In this document: positions 24,271 through 33,952 of the stretch, piece after piece
Position numbering within the stretch: the stretch's first letter is position 1
Layout: every line of letters starts with the position of its first letter
Assembly: GCA_023415775.1 (NCBI GenBank)
Contig: JAEZJM010000020.1
Span: forward strand, 1 to 64,000
DNA from: Bacillota bacterium
Lineage (GTDB): Bacteria; Bacillota; Negativicutes; Sporomusales; UBA7701
Reading direction: 5' to 3'
DNA: 64,000 bases
Made by a program: the position numbers and the translations under genes
The notes under the pieces: generated by a model
The model's input: the letters and a program-made list of their open reading frames with translations, nothing else
Database searches by the model: none
What the model was told of the DNA's origin: nothing

Positions 24271-25569
24271 ATGGAAAGAAGAGTCATTCAAGTCGAAGAG
24301 CGACCGTCGCTTATCGAGACGATACCCCTCAGTCTCCAGCATCTTTTCGCCATGTTCGGGGCCACGGTGCTCGTCCCCATCCTCTTCAAAGTTAACCCCG
24401 CCACCATACTACTCTTCAACGGCATAGGGACCCTGCTCTACACCTTTATCTGCAAAGGCCGCATCCCCGGGTACCTCGGCTCCAGTTTCGCCTTCCTGTC
24501 GCCGGTGTTCGTCGTCCTGGCGCAGTTCGGCTACCAGGAGGCGCTCGGCGGATTTATCGCCGTCGGCCTGATATTCAGCCTGGTCGCCCTCAGTTTCCGG
24601 CTGATCGGCTACGGCTGGGTCGACCTCGTTTTCCCGCCGGCGGCCATGGGCGCCATCGTTGCCGTCATCGGCCTCGAACTCGCCCCCGTGGCGGCCGACA
24701 TGGCGGGCCTGACAGCCAAAACGCTCGATCCCAGGGTTATCACCGTCTCACTCCTCACCCTGGCGATAACCATCTTCGGCTCGACCGTCTTCCGGGGCTT
24801 CATGGCCATCATCCCCATCCTGCTCGGGGTACTGGCCGGCTATGTCCTTGCTCTCTTTATGGGCCTGGTCGATATGAGCGGGGTGGCCAAAGCTCCCTGG
24901 TTTGCCGTCCCCACCTTCTACACGCCGGCTTTCAACTGGACCGCGATCGCGATCATCGCGCCGGCCGCCCTGGTGGTAATCGCCGAGCACATCGGCCATC
25001 TCATCGTCACCGGCAACATCGTCGGGCGCGACCTGATGAAAGACCCCGGCCTGGACCGCTCGCTGCTCGGCAACGGCCTGTCGACCCTTTTGTCCGGTTT
25101 TTTCGGCTCGACCCCCAACACCACCTACGGCGAAAACATCGGCGTCATGGCGATCACGAAAGTGTACAGCACCTACGTGATCAGCGGGGCAGCCGTCATT
25201 GCCATAATCCTGTCGTTCGTCGGCAAACTCGCCGCCGCCATCCAGAGCATCCCTACCCCGGTCATGGGCGGCGTATCCATGCTGCTCTTCGGGGCCATCG
25301 CGGCCTCGGGCGTGCGGATGCTCGTCGAAACGAAAGTGGACTACGGCAGGGCCCGCAACCTCATCCTCACCTCCGTCATCCTGATAATCGGGATAAGCGG
25401 CGCCCATCTCAAAGCCGGCAGCTTCGAACTGAAGGGGATGGCACTCGCCACCGTCGTCGCCATCATCCTGAGCCTTTCTTTCAACCTGCTCGACAAGCTC
25501 GGCCTGACCAACGACAGGGAGGGAAGCGGCAAAGGGAACCAAACCGACGGGAAAGAACCGAAGGGCTAA
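24271..25569 (+). CDS. Uracil/xanthine permease (NCS2 family, UraA-like)
   Basis: A 432-residue, 14-segment NCS2 permease. The UraA-type motif NTTYGENIGVMAITKVYS (about 286-303) and the substrate-binding Glu in VIAEHIGHL (about 238-246) are present. It imports uracil or a related base with H+. ATG 24271 gives the standard UraA length; the frame is open upstream through the leader. Carbamate kinase follows after 89 bp, hinting at use of pyrimidines or ureides as an energy or nitrogen source. Confidence 0.88.
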   Translation: MERRVIQVEERPSLIETIPLSLQHLFAMFGATVLVPILFKVNPATILLFNGIGTLLYTFICKGRIPGYLGSSFAFLSPVFVVLAQFGYQEALGGFIAVGLIFSLVALSFRLIGYGWVDLVFPPAAMGAIVAVIGLELAPVAADMAGLTAKTLDPRVITVSLLTLAITIFGSTVFRGFMAIIPILLGVLAGYVLALFMGLVDMSGVAKAPWFAVPTFYTPAFNWTAIAIIAPAALVVIAEHIGHLIVTGNIVGRDLMKDPGLDRSLLGNGLSTLLSGFFGSTPNTTYGENIGVMAITKVYSTYVISGAAVIAIILSFVGKLAAAIQSIPTPVMGGVSMLLFGAIAASGVRMLVETKVDYGRARNLILTSVILIIGISGAHLKAGSFELKGMALATVVAIILSLSFNLLDKLGLTNDREGSGKGNQTDGKEPKG

Positions 25570-25658
25570 CCGTTCCTCTGGCGGAACCTTCCGCCGTAGG
25601 TTAGAATAGAAATAGAGACAAAGGGCCGCGCGGTCGTCCCGTGTCGGGGGAGATGGCT

Positions 25659-26600
25659 ATGGGAAAAACGCTGGTACTCGCTTTGGGCGGCAACGCGATC
25701 ACGCGGTCATCGGAAAAGGGGACCAGAGACGAGCAGTGGTCTAACATCAAGGCTACCTGCAGCCATATCGCCGAACTGGCCAAACAGGGAAACCGCATCC
25801 TCATAACCCACGGCAACGGGCCGCAGGTGGGCAACCTGCTGCTAAAAAACGAGCTGACCAAAGACGTCGTTCCCCCCATGCCGCTCGATGTGTGCGTCTC
25901 CAACACCCAAGGCTCGCTGGGGTACGCCATCTGTCAGAACCTCGGCAACGCTCTCGGGGCGCTGGGCTTAACAACGCCGCTTGCGGCCGTCATCACACAG
26001 GTCGTGGTCGACCGGTACGATCCCGCCTTCCAGAACCCGACAAAATTCATCGGGCCGTTCTTCACCGGACAACAAGCGGCCGCGCTCATGGCCGCAAAAG
26101 GATACACCATGAAGGAAGACAGCGGCAGGGGCTGGCGGCGGGTCGTCCCCTCTCCCGAGCCGCAGGAAATAATCGAAAAGGACGCCGTCCTGGCGCTGCT
26201 CGACAAGGGCTTCATTGTCGTGGCCGGCGGCGGCGGTGGCATCCCGGTGGTGCGCGCTGGCGACGGAACGAGCGGTGTGGAAGCCGTAATCGACAAAGAC
26301 TGGGCTGGCCAACTGCTGGCGCGCGATATCGGCGCCGACGCCTTCTTTCTTCTTACCGATGTCGAACGTGTCAGCATCAACTTCGGCAAGCCCAATCAGA
26401 CCAACCTTTCCCGCATGACCGTGGAGGTGGCCCGCAAGTACCAGGCGGAAGGGCACTTCCCGCCCGGCAGCATGGGACCGAAGGTCGAGGCCGCCATCCG
26501 CTTCGCCTCCTCGGCGCCCGGCAGGCAGGCTGTCATCGTATCGCTCGAGAAAGCCCATCTCGCGTTCAGCGGCGACAGCGGAACGGTAATCACCCTCTGA
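25659..26600 (+). CDS. arcC: Carbamate kinase
   Basis: A 313-residue protein of normal length. Family motifs are LALGGNAITR (about 6-15), THGNGPQVGNLL (about 50-61), VAGGGGGIPVV and the C-terminal GSMGPKVEAA. It makes ATP and carbamate from carbamoyl phosphate, the last step of arginine deiminase, purine or allantoin fermentation. ATG 25659 is preferred over ATG 25653 and GTG 25641 because GGGGGAG sits about 6 nt before it. No carbamoyltransferase is adjacent. Confidence 0.93.
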   Translation: MGKTLVLALGGNAITRSSEKGTRDEQWSNIKATCSHIAELAKQGNRILITHGNGPQVGNLLLKNELTKDVVPPMPLDVCVSNTQGSLGYAICQNLGNALGALGLTTPLAAVITQVVVDRYDPAFQNPTKFIGPFFTGQQAAALMAAKGYTMKEDSGRGWRRVVPSPEPQEIIEKDAVLALLDKGFIVVAGGGGGIPVVRAGDGTSGVEAVIDKDWAGQLLARDIGADAFFLLTDVERVSINFGKPNQTNLSRMTVEVARKYQAEGHFPPGSMGPKVEAAIRFASSAPGRQAVIVSLEKAHLAFSGDSGTVITL

Positions 26601-26616
26601 ATAGCGACCGACATGA

Positions 26617-26652
26617 AAGAAGCATAAGCGTCAAGCTTATGCTTCTTCTTTT
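26617..26652. terminator. Shared convergent terminator
   Basis: Perfect 13-bp arms AAGAAGCATAAGC/GCTTATGCTTCTT (26617-26629, 26635-26647) with a GTCAA loop and CTTTT after. It lies between carbamate kinase and the convergent MFS gene, overlapping the last codons of the latter. Confidence 0.8.
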
Positions 26653-27896
26653 GTACCGACTCTTGCGCGTTCTTTATCGGCAAGATACCGATAAGCAAAG
26701 GACAGTAAGATAGCTATCGCGGCAAACATAATTGCGTAAAGAAACGCACCCTGATAGCCTCCCGAAGTCTTCTTCACATAGGCTACTAGCTGGGGACCTA
26801 TCAACGCGGCAAAGGCAAACGCCGTGAATATCGCATTATAATTATTCGGGAAATATTTCGGGCCAAATGTTTCGGCTGTAATCGGTGATAACATCGATGC
26901 ATATGCACCATACGCCATAGGTACACACAATATCGCAATAACATATAAGGTTTCTGTTCTCACATACGCTAGCAAAAACATGGCTAGGACAGTGCTTGCA
27001 CCAACAATTGTGATTACATTTATACGTCCAATTAGATCTGAGATCCATCCCCAGAAGAGCCGTCCTACGGTCTGAGCAACAGCAAAGAATCCTACAACAA
27101 GTGCTGCTCTAGTTTCGGTCCAACCCAGAGAACCTTGCAATATCGGTGAACCCAACGCCAATATCATGCTTCCGCTGATAAGCCCCAAAATAAACATGAC
27201 CCATGTTACATAAAACAACGGACTTACGAACATCTCCCTAGTGCTCTTTTCAGATACCGGACCTGGTGTGGGTTTTCCATTATTCCTTGAAGATTGTGCG
27301 GTTGATACTGACGGGCCGGTCCAATCCGACGGGATATCAAACAGGAATCTGGTTCCAACCAGCATTACTGCTGTCATGGTAATGCCTAGATAACGAAATG
27401 CCATTGAGACATCACCGGTTGATTGAATGATGCTATTGGCTAGAGGAGCCCATATTAACGCAGCAGCCCCATAAGCCGCAGTATATAAACCGGCTGCCAA
27501 GCCTTTCTTGTCGGGAAACAACTGGACAACATAGGCGACCAAACTGACGTATATAAAACCGATACCACCGCCGACAAGAACGCCAAAACCTAAATACAAT
27601 TCCCATATTGAACCCCACATAATACTAAGATAAAGCATCCCCGCGCCATAAACGCAAGCACCGATAAAGTTATAATTGCTAATCTTTATTTTTGTCCGGA
27701 GCTTTGCGAATACTATTGGGATTATAGCAGAGAAAATAATATTTAAGGTATAAGCGAAGGAAATCTCAGCTGTAGACCAATGATATTTATTTGCTAGCGG
27801 AATCACATATACACTCCACGTATAAATAACACCGGAAAAAAACGCACATACCATGGCTGCAATTAAAGCGATCCATCTTTTTTGAGCAAATTCCAT
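26637..27896 (-). CDS. MFS transporter, oxalate/formate antiporter-like
   Basis: A 419-residue, 12-helix major facilitator protein. Its start (AQKRWIALIAAMVCAFFSG then YTWSVYVIPL) and mid-loop are like those of the OxlT family of monocarboxylate/oxalate carriers. The start at 27896 has GAGG 6 nt upstream; an earlier in-frame ATG (27908) lies inside that region. Codon third positions and overall composition are clearly AT-richer than in the flanking genes, suggesting more recent acquisition. The substrate cannot be told from the sequence. Confidence 0.8.
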   Translation of the reverse strand: MEFAQKRWIALIAAMVCAFFSGVIYTWSVYVIPLANKYHWSTAEISFAYTLNIIFSAIIPIVFAKLRTKIKISNYNFIGACVYGAGMLYLSIMWGSIWELYLGFGVLVGGGIGFIYVSLVAYVVQLFPDKKGLAAGLYTAAYGAAALIWAPLANSIIQSTGDVSMAFRYLGITMTAVMLVGTRFLFDIPSDWTGPSVSTAQSSRNNGKPTPGPVSEKSTREMFVSPLFYVTWVMFILGLISGSMILALGSPILQGSLGWTETRAALVVGFFAVAQTVGRLFWGWISDLIGRINVITIVGASTVLAMFLLAYVRTETLYVIAILCVPMAYGAYASMLSPITAETFGPKYFPNNYNAIFTAFAFAALIGPQLVAYVKKTSGGYQGAFLYAIMFAAIAILLSFAYRYLADKERARVGTKEEA

Positions 27897-28171
27897 GAAA
27901 GTCCTCATTTACTTTGTAACTTATATGTATCATATCTTTTAGTGGCATTCTAACATGAAGTATATTTTCCTACAACCGGAATAGTTGTGTTTGACCCCGT
28001 CGTTTACGACAATTAAGTGGGTCCAGTCACATTATCGCGAACGGAAAAAAGCAGGAATCATGCAAAATGTAAGGAACTAGCCATAATATTGGGAATCTAT
28101 GTCATACTGTGCGGGCTGTTTCGCCGTCGGCAAAAGCGCCAGAATAAAGCCGGATAGAAAGGGCTGGGATA

Positions 28172-29884
28172 ATGACATCAAGCAAAAAGGCGGCCGACCT
28201 GGCGTACGGCGTGGACGATAAACCGCCGCTCCTCGTCTCTTTGCCGCTCGCCTTTCAGCAGGTCGTCCTGATGTCCATCGACCTGATCTTCCCGGTGCTC
28301 ATCGTGCAGGCCATCGCCGGCAGCCTTCATCTGGCGCAAAGCTTCGTCAGCCTGACCATGCTCGCCCTCGGCGTCGGCACATTGCTGCAGTCCCTCCACA
28401 AAGGGCCGGTGGGCTCGCGCTATTTCTGCCCCCAGGAGGCGGGCGCCCTGTACTTCCCGGCGTCCGTGCTCGCGGTGCAGAAAGGCGGCATGCCGCTGCT
28501 GCTCGGCATGACCGCCTTGGCGGGGTTGACGGAAGTCTTTTTATCGCAGGTCATCCAGCGCTTCCGCTCTCTGTTCCCGCCGGAACTTGCCGGTCTGGTC
28601 GTCGTTATGATCGGCGTCACCATCATCCCCGTCTCGATTACCAACTTTCTCGGCGGCACCGACGGCACGACCGTCGACCTGCCCTCCCTGTACGTCGGCG
28701 CAATAACCCTCGGGGTGATGGTCGGCACCAATGTCTGGGGCAAGGGAGTCGTCCGCCAGTACTCCGTCCTTGTCGGCATGCTGGCCGGCTACCTGGCCGC
28801 CTACGTTTCCGGCACCCTCACCGGCGCCGATCTGTCGCACCTGAGCGGGCTGCCCTTGGTGGACGCCCCAGACATCAGCTTCATCGGCTGGTCGTTCGAC
28901 CCTGGGCTCGTTTTGCCCTTCCTGCTTGCTGTCGTCTGCTCCTCGCTGAAGACCATCGGCAACATCACCACCTGCCAGAAAGCTAACGACCCTGACTGGA
29001 AGCGCCTTGACATGAAAACCGCCAGAGGCGGCCTGCTGGCTGAAGGCATTGCCACCATGTTCGGCGGGCTGATCGGCGGCATGGGCGTCAACACCAGCTC
29101 AGGAAGCATCGGCCTGTCGATCGCCACCGGCGTGACCAGTCGCCGCCTTGGCGTCTTTGTCGGCCTCATGTTCCTGGCGCTCGCGTTCCTGCCCAAAGCA
29201 TCCGCGCTCGTGGCCGTCATGCCCAAACCTGTTATGGGCGCCACCCTGATCGTTGTCATCTGCTTCGTAATCGTCACCGGGTTTCAGATCATCCTTTCGC
29301 GGATGCTCGACGCCCGTAAAATCTACATCATCGGCCTGTCGCTGATATTCGGCCTCAGCGTCAGCATGGTCCCCGGCTTGCACCAGGCCGCCCACCCCGG
29401 CCTGCAGCCGCTGTTCAACTCGGCCTTCTCCCTCGCCACCGTCACGGCCATCATCCTCAACCTCCTGTTCCGCATCGGCGTGGCCCAGCGGAAAACGACC
29501 GCGATCGAACCGGGACCGGCGGCGTCGGAAGAAGTGTTCGAATTCATGGAAAGCGCCGGCGCCAGCTGGGGCGCCCGCCGCGACGTCATCCGCCGCGCCG
29601 AGTCGGCCCTGACCGAGTTCATGGAATCCGCTGCAGCCCTAGGCCTAGTCGATGGCAAGGTCCAGATAGCCGCCAGCTTCGACGAATTCGACGTTGACCT
29701 CGACCTCAGTTACACCGGCAGGATGATGGAATTCAGCGCCGTCCGGCCTACCCAGAGCGAGCTGCTCGACGACGAAACTGCCTTTATCAGGCTATCCGGC
29801 TTTATCATCCGCCAGCATACCGACCAGATCAAAACCTCCCTGAGCGACGGCGCGTGCAAAATCCGACTGCATTACGACCACTGA
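28172..29884 (+). CDS. NCS2-type nucleobase permease with C-terminal soluble domain
   Basis: A 570-residue protein. Residues about 20-440 form an NCS2 xanthine/uracil permease (FPPELAGLVVVMIG, GGMGVNTSSGSIGL near the substrate site). Residues about 455-570 are a cytosolic extension (from ASWGARRDVIRRAESALTEF to the end). Its layout recalls a degenerate GHKL/HATPase-like fold, but it lacks clear ATP-binding N and G boxes. Standard NCS2 carriers stop near 430-460 residues. The extension may regulate transport or bind the imported base. Confidence 0.82.
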   Translation: MTSSKKAADLAYGVDDKPPLLVSLPLAFQQVVLMSIDLIFPVLIVQAIAGSLHLAQSFVSLTMLALGVGTLLQSLHKGPVGSRYFCPQEAGALYFPASVLAVQKGGMPLLLGMTALAGLTEVFLSQVIQRFRSLFPPELAGLVVVMIGVTIIPVSITNFLGGTDGTTVDLPSLYVGAITLGVMVGTNVWGKGVVRQYSVLVGMLAGYLAAYVSGTLTGADLSHLSGLPLVDAPDISFIGWSFDPGLVLPFLLAVVCSSLKTIGNITTCQKANDPDWKRLDMKTARGGLLAEGIATMFGGLIGGMGVNTSSGSIGLSIATGVTSRRLGVFVGLMFLALAFLPKASALVAVMPKPVMGATLIVVICFVIVTGFQIILSRMLDARKIYIIGLSLIFGLSVSMVPGLHQAAHPGLQPLFNSAFSLATVTAIILNLLFRIGVAQRKTTAIEPGPAASEEVFEFMESAGASWGARRDVIRRAESALTEFMESAAALGLVDGKVQIAASFDEFDVDLDLSYTGRMMEFSAVRPTQSELLDDETAFIRLSGFIIRQHTDQIKTSLSDGACKIRLHYDH

Positions 29885-30325
29885 GCATCTTCTGCCGTGG
29901 CCTCCAACCGACAGAAATGCGTTTGGGTAATTAGGTCGTATACTGAGAGAGCCCATGAAGCCGGAAATAGACGCCATGGGATAGACAGGATGGGTAAGTT
30001 GTATACTCAATACAAAGGGTTGGCTCTCCTTGCCGCCACCATGTAAAACCGGAAAAGCTCAAAACCCGTGTACTACGCGGTTTTTTTGCTGTTTGTGCGG
30101 CGCAGTTTGTTGAGATAAGCTTCGCCAAGCCCTTACTGGTGAGGTTTATTGTGGCCTGTTCAACCGCAGGGTATTTAACCTGGCTACGCTCGTCAAGCAT
30201 TATAATTCGTATTTCGTTACAATAAAAGGAACTGACGAAAATACCGTAGAATAAAATTAATGTCAATAGTTGTCGTTTCTGGCTGTTGTTTCCTGGTGAT
30301 ATCAGCTGGGGAAGGTCAAAGAAAA
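29885..30325 (+). other. Intergenic region with three-way-junction-like fold and terminator
   Basis: GAGAGCC (29947-29953) pairs with GGCTCTC (30022-30028). The enclosed part can form CCCATG/CATGGG (29952-29980, sharing two bases with the outer stem) and TTGTAT/ATACAA (29999-30015). It looks like a small structured RNA. A terminator follows at 30063-30087. The remainder up to 30325 is AT-richer and holds no convincing gene; TATAAT at about 30200 may be a -10 for the ABC operon. Confidence 0.4.
30063..30087 (+). terminator. Terminator-like hairpin with T7
   Basis: AACC(C)GTG pairs with CGCGGTT (one bulge) and is followed by TTTTTTT. It ends the transcript carrying the structured segment at 29947-30028. 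Confidence 0.6.
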
Positions 30326-32722
30326 ATGGGCGTTTTGTGGCACAAGCTAACGCGGGCCATAACCGAAACCGCCGGCCAGTTCGCCGCGATGGCTATCCTG
30401 ATTGCTTTAGGCGTAGGCTGCTATTATGGAATGAACCTTGCTTTGTCGAACCTGACCCGGGTGCAGGCGGATTTTTACCGGGAAACGCGGGCTGCCGACC
30501 ATTATTTCCATGTGCAGCGGGCGCCGGTGACGGTGCTGCATCTGATCGAAGCGGTTCCCGGAGTTGAGCAGGTAACCGGACGGATTCAGGAAGATGTCAA
30601 GGTCATGGAAAACGGTGTCCCGCTCGGCATCGGCCGGATGCTGAGTTTCGAACCGGGGGAAACGGCGCCTGTCAACGGGTTTCGCGTGGTTGCCGGCTCT
30701 AATCCCACGGAAGAAAATCTACGGGCGGATTTCGGCATAAAAGCGTATGTGGATTCCCAGTATTTTGCCGCCCACCGGCTGCAGACCGGCGCGGAGCTCA
30801 GCGTCCTGGCCCGGAAACGGCAGGCCCTTATTATCGTGGAGGGCGCGGCGACCAGCCCCGACTATCTCTTCAAGATGCGCAGCAGTCGCGATTTTCCTGA
30901 CCGGCGCGATTTTGCCGTCTTCCATGTCCCGCGGCGCAACGCCGAGAGAATACTGAATATGGAGGGTGAAGTCAACCAGGTATTGGTCCGTTTTTCCGGC
31001 GGCGCAAATGCCCTGATGACGGCGGACAGCATCCGCAGCCTCCTGGAGCCGTATGGCTTGGTCGCGAGTTATGCGAGCGAAGAACAGGCGAGCGTTAAGC
31101 ACGTCGCTTCCCAGATTGACGGCCTTAAAGCGAGCACGGCTATTGTTCCGACCGGTTTTTTCGCGGCTGCGGCCGGAATTATGTATATCTGCCTGCACCG
31201 TTACATCAGCCTGCAGCAGCGCCAGATCGGCGTGATGAAGTCGCTCGGGTGCAATACGCGCATGGTGACGATATACTTTGCGGCGTACGCGTTGGTCGTC
31301 ACGCTGACAGGGATGCTTCTCGGCCTCGCGGCGGGATCGGTGCTTGGGGCGGATTCCTTTGCAACCTTCGCCGGCTTGCTTGCTCTGCCCGGTGGCTATG
31401 AAGCCACCGGGCCGGCGGTACTCGCCGCGATCATTATAGGGTCGCTTCTGGTCGGGGTTGGCGTTAGCCTGCTTTCCGCCCGCAAGATTGCCGGCCTCCA
31501 ACCGTCGGAAGCTTTGCGCGCCGCGGTCGCTTTTAATCGGCCGCGGTCGAACGCCGCAGCCGGTACCTGGCAACAAGGTCTGTTCAGTTCCTGGAAGATG
31601 ACCCTGCGCTCGATCGACCGTAACCGCGGGCGTTTTGCGGTCACCGCGACGGGTTTGACAGTTACTGTCGCGATGCTGGTTCTCTCCCTTTGTTATCTCG
31701 ATTCGCGGCATTATTTGAGTTCGCGTTTTTTTACGCAGGAAAATCGCTACGACTATTACGTCGGTCTGAATGATACGTTCAAGTCCGGGGATGTTGCGTT
31801 TCTGCGGGATTGGGATGGTATCAGCGATGTCGAGCCGGTTCTCGAAATTAACGCCAGGTTCTTGTCGCTGCGGGGGGAAGGGGCGCACAGGGAACCCAAA
31901 GAGGGGGTCATCCTCGGCGTAAATCCCGCCGGCCGGTTGCTCCAGCCCTTCGATGCGGCGGAAAGGCCGCTGAGTATCCCGGAGGAAGGGATCCTGCTGA
32001 ACTCGAAGGTCGCGGAAAAGTTGGGCCTGTCGGTGGGAGACCGGGTCCAGGTCCGGACTCGGCCGCTAAGGGGCGACTCTTATCAAGACGTTTTCCGGGT
32101 CATAGGCATCGCCCAACAGGATCTGGGGGGAGTTTCCTTTCTTTCGCAGGCGGCCGCCCAGCGTCTCGTGCGCGAAAGGGACGCGGTCAACGTTCTGCTG
32201 CTGAAGACGGACCGGGAATCTTTCCGGAATCTGGAGCAACGGCTGCTTGAGATTCCGGGGGTGGCCTACGCGCAGAGCAAAGCGGCCTGGGTGGAGATTT
32301 TCGCCCAACTGGTAGGAAGCATGACGTATTTTACGTATATCATGATCGCGATTGCCGGCTTGCTGGGCGTCACGATCGTCTTCCTCACGTCGGTTTTAAA
32401 TTTGAGCGACCGTCAGCGTGAATTGGCCACCCTGCGGGTCATCGGCTGGAGCCTGGATCAAGTAGCTTTGCTGCTTTTCAGCGAAATCGTATTGACGCTC
32501 GCGCTGGCGCTGCTGCTGGGGTTTCCGCTGGGGAAAAAGGCCGGTTTTTCTTTCTTGACGGCGGCCAGCAACGAGTCTTTCACCTGGCCGCTTGTAGTGT
32601 ATCCTTCCACATACTTTATCGCGGCTGGCCTGACGGCGCTTTTCGCTGTGGCCGGGCACCTGCTGGCGATTCGCCGGATAAAGTATTTGCCTATGGTTGA
32701 AGTGCTGAATAATCGGGATTAG
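30326..32722 (+). CDS. ABC transporter permease (FtsX/MacB-like, two FtsX domains)
   Basis: A 798-residue protein with an N-terminal membrane helix (about 15-38), a MacB-type extracytoplasmic domain, a first FtsX helix bundle (about 265-390, QQRQIGVMKSLGCNTRMV), a second extracytoplasmic domain and a second FtsX bundle (about 675-795, DRQRELATLRVIGWSLDQV). It belongs to the mechanotransmission type of ABC system. ATG 30326 is chosen over the AT-rich upstream frame. It forms an operon with the fusion protein (32746) and PAS-ATPase (33953). Confidence 0.88.
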   Translation: MGVLWHKLTRAITETAGQFAAMAILIALGVGCYYGMNLALSNLTRVQADFYRETRAADHYFHVQRAPVTVLHLIEAVPGVEQVTGRIQEDVKVMENGVPLGIGRMLSFEPGETAPVNGFRVVAGSNPTEENLRADFGIKAYVDSQYFAAHRLQTGAELSVLARKRQALIIVEGAATSPDYLFKMRSSRDFPDRRDFAVFHVPRRNAERILNMEGEVNQVLVRFSGGANALMTADSIRSLLEPYGLVASYASEEQASVKHVASQIDGLKASTAIVPTGFFAAAAGIMYICLHRYISLQQRQIGVMKSLGCNTRMVTIYFAAYALVVTLTGMLLGLAAGSVLGADSFATFAGLLALPGGYEATGPAVLAAIIIGSLLVGVGVSLLSARKIAGLQPSEALRAAVAFNRPRSNAAAGTWQQGLFSSWKMTLRSIDRNRGRFAVTATGLTVTVAMLVLSLCYLDSRHYLSSRFFTQENRYDYYVGLNDTFKSGDVAFLRDWDGISDVEPVLEINARFLSLRGEGAHREPKEGVILGVNPAGRLLQPFDAAERPLSIPEEGILLNSKVAEKLGLSVGDRVQVRTRPLRGDSYQDVFRVIGIAQQDLGGVSFLSQAAAQRLVRERDAVNVLLLKTDRESFRNLEQRLLEIPGVAYAQSKAAWVEIFAQLVGSMTYFTYIMIAIAGLLGVTIVFLTSVLNLSDRQRELATLRVIGWSLDQVALLLFSEIVLTLALALLLGFPLGKKAGFSFLTAASNESFTWPLVVYPSTYFIAAGLTALFAVAGHLLAIRRIKYLPMVEVLNNRD

Positions 32723-32745
32723 GCTGGGAAAGAGGGATGCCCGGG

Positions 32746-33948
32746 ATGTTTGCGGCGGAAAAACCCCAGAAATTCTTCGATGGCCGTAGGAATAAGATGA
32801 TGGCCGGCTTCGCCGTGGCTGCGGTACTTTGGCTGCTCTACACGTTTTTCTTCGCCGGCGCCGTCGAGGTCAGCACCGCCAAGGCAGCCCGCGGCAGCAT
32901 CGCGGTCACGGTGGAGGAAATCGGCTATATCCAGGCTGACGACGAATATGACGTCCTGGCGCCGGTGAACGGCTATATTGGCCGCCTGGAGATCGAGCGC
33001 GGGCAGAAAGTCAAGCAAGGCCAAACACTCATGCTGCTGGACTCGCCGGAAACCGATTCGCTGCTGGAGAGCACCGATGCTCAAGCCAACCGGGTCGCCG
33101 CATCGCTCAATGACGCCCGGAATAATCGGCAAATCGCTCTCTACGAACTCGCCGACGCCGAAAGGAAGGTCGCCCAGAGAAAAACGCTGCTGACGGCCGG
33201 CGCCATAAGCCAGCAGGAATTCGACGAGGCCAAGCTGGCGCTGGACAGGCTGCGCAGCCGGACGTATACGACCGGCGAAATCATCGGCGATCTGGAGCGG
33301 CAGCTGACGGCTCTGCGCAGGCAGCAGCAATCCGCCGACCGGAAGGTGAACCAGCTTGTCGTCAAGAGTCCGGCGGATGGCGCCGTGATTTATCTGGTGC
33401 CGAAAGAGGGGGAATATGTCGCCCAGGGGGCCGTTATCGCCAAAATAGGCAAATCCGGCCGGACCCGTGTCAATGTCGACGTCCTTAGCGACAATATGGG
33501 GCATGTCGCCCTCGGGCAGAAGGTAGCGGTTGCTTCACCCGTCCTTGCGTCCCCGGTTGCCGGCACCGTCAGCGACATTTATCCGCAGGCGTTCGAAAAG
33601 GTGTCGGCGCTGGGCGTCATCCAACGCCGCGTGCGGGTTATCGCCGATCTGACCGAATGGGGCAACCTGCGTTCTGGCTATGAGGTGAAGGTTTCGATCA
33701 CCACCCGTTTTAAGGACGATGCTTTGCTTATTCCCCGGGAAGCGCTAGTAATGAATGCCCAGGGCCAATATGAAGTTTGGGTAGTATCCGCCGGCCGGGC
33801 GGAATGCCGCAAGGTAACGGTCGGCCTGAAAAACAGGGTGCAGGCGGAGATTATCGAGGGCCTGCAGCCGCAGGATAGCGTGATAACCGTCAGAAAAGGG
33901 AAAATCACCGAGAGGACGCGCGTACGCATCAGCGACGCAAGGAACTAA
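32746..33948 (+). CDS. Periplasmic membrane-fusion (HlyD/MacA-like) protein
   Basis: A 400-residue protein with one N-terminal membrane anchor (about 16-38), a split biotinyl-lipoyl-like domain (APVNGYIGRLEIERGQKVKQ and VVKSPADGAVIYLVPKEGEY), a coiled-coil hairpin between them (about 105-205) and a beta-barrel/C-terminal domain. It would link the ABC permease to an outer-membrane channel, consistent with a diderm host. ATG 32746 is preferred; ATG 32737 directly abuts AGAGGG. Confidence 0.88.
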   Translation: MFAAEKPQKFFDGRRNKMMAGFAVAAVLWLLYTFFFAGAVEVSTAKAARGSIAVTVEEIGYIQADDEYDVLAPVNGYIGRLEIERGQKVKQGQTLMLLDSPETDSLLESTDAQANRVAASLNDARNNRQIALYELADAERKVAQRKTLLTAGAISQQEFDEAKLALDRLRSRTYTTGEIIGDLERQLTALRRQQQSADRKVNQLVVKSPADGAVIYLVPKEGEYVAQGAVIAKIGKSGRTRVNVDVLSDNMGHVALGQKVAVASPVLASPVAGTVSDIYPQAFEKVSALGVIQRRVRVIADLTEWGNLRSGYEVKVSITTRFKDDALLIPREALVMNAQGQYEVWVVSAGRAECRKVTVGLKNRVQAEIIEGLQPQDSVITVRKGKITERTRVRISDARN

Positions 33949-33952
33949 GGCG

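Noticed and set aside
29931..30266. 111-codon minus-strand frame
   Set aside because: No ribosome site, no recognisable domain, and it crosses a plus-strand terminator and structured segment.
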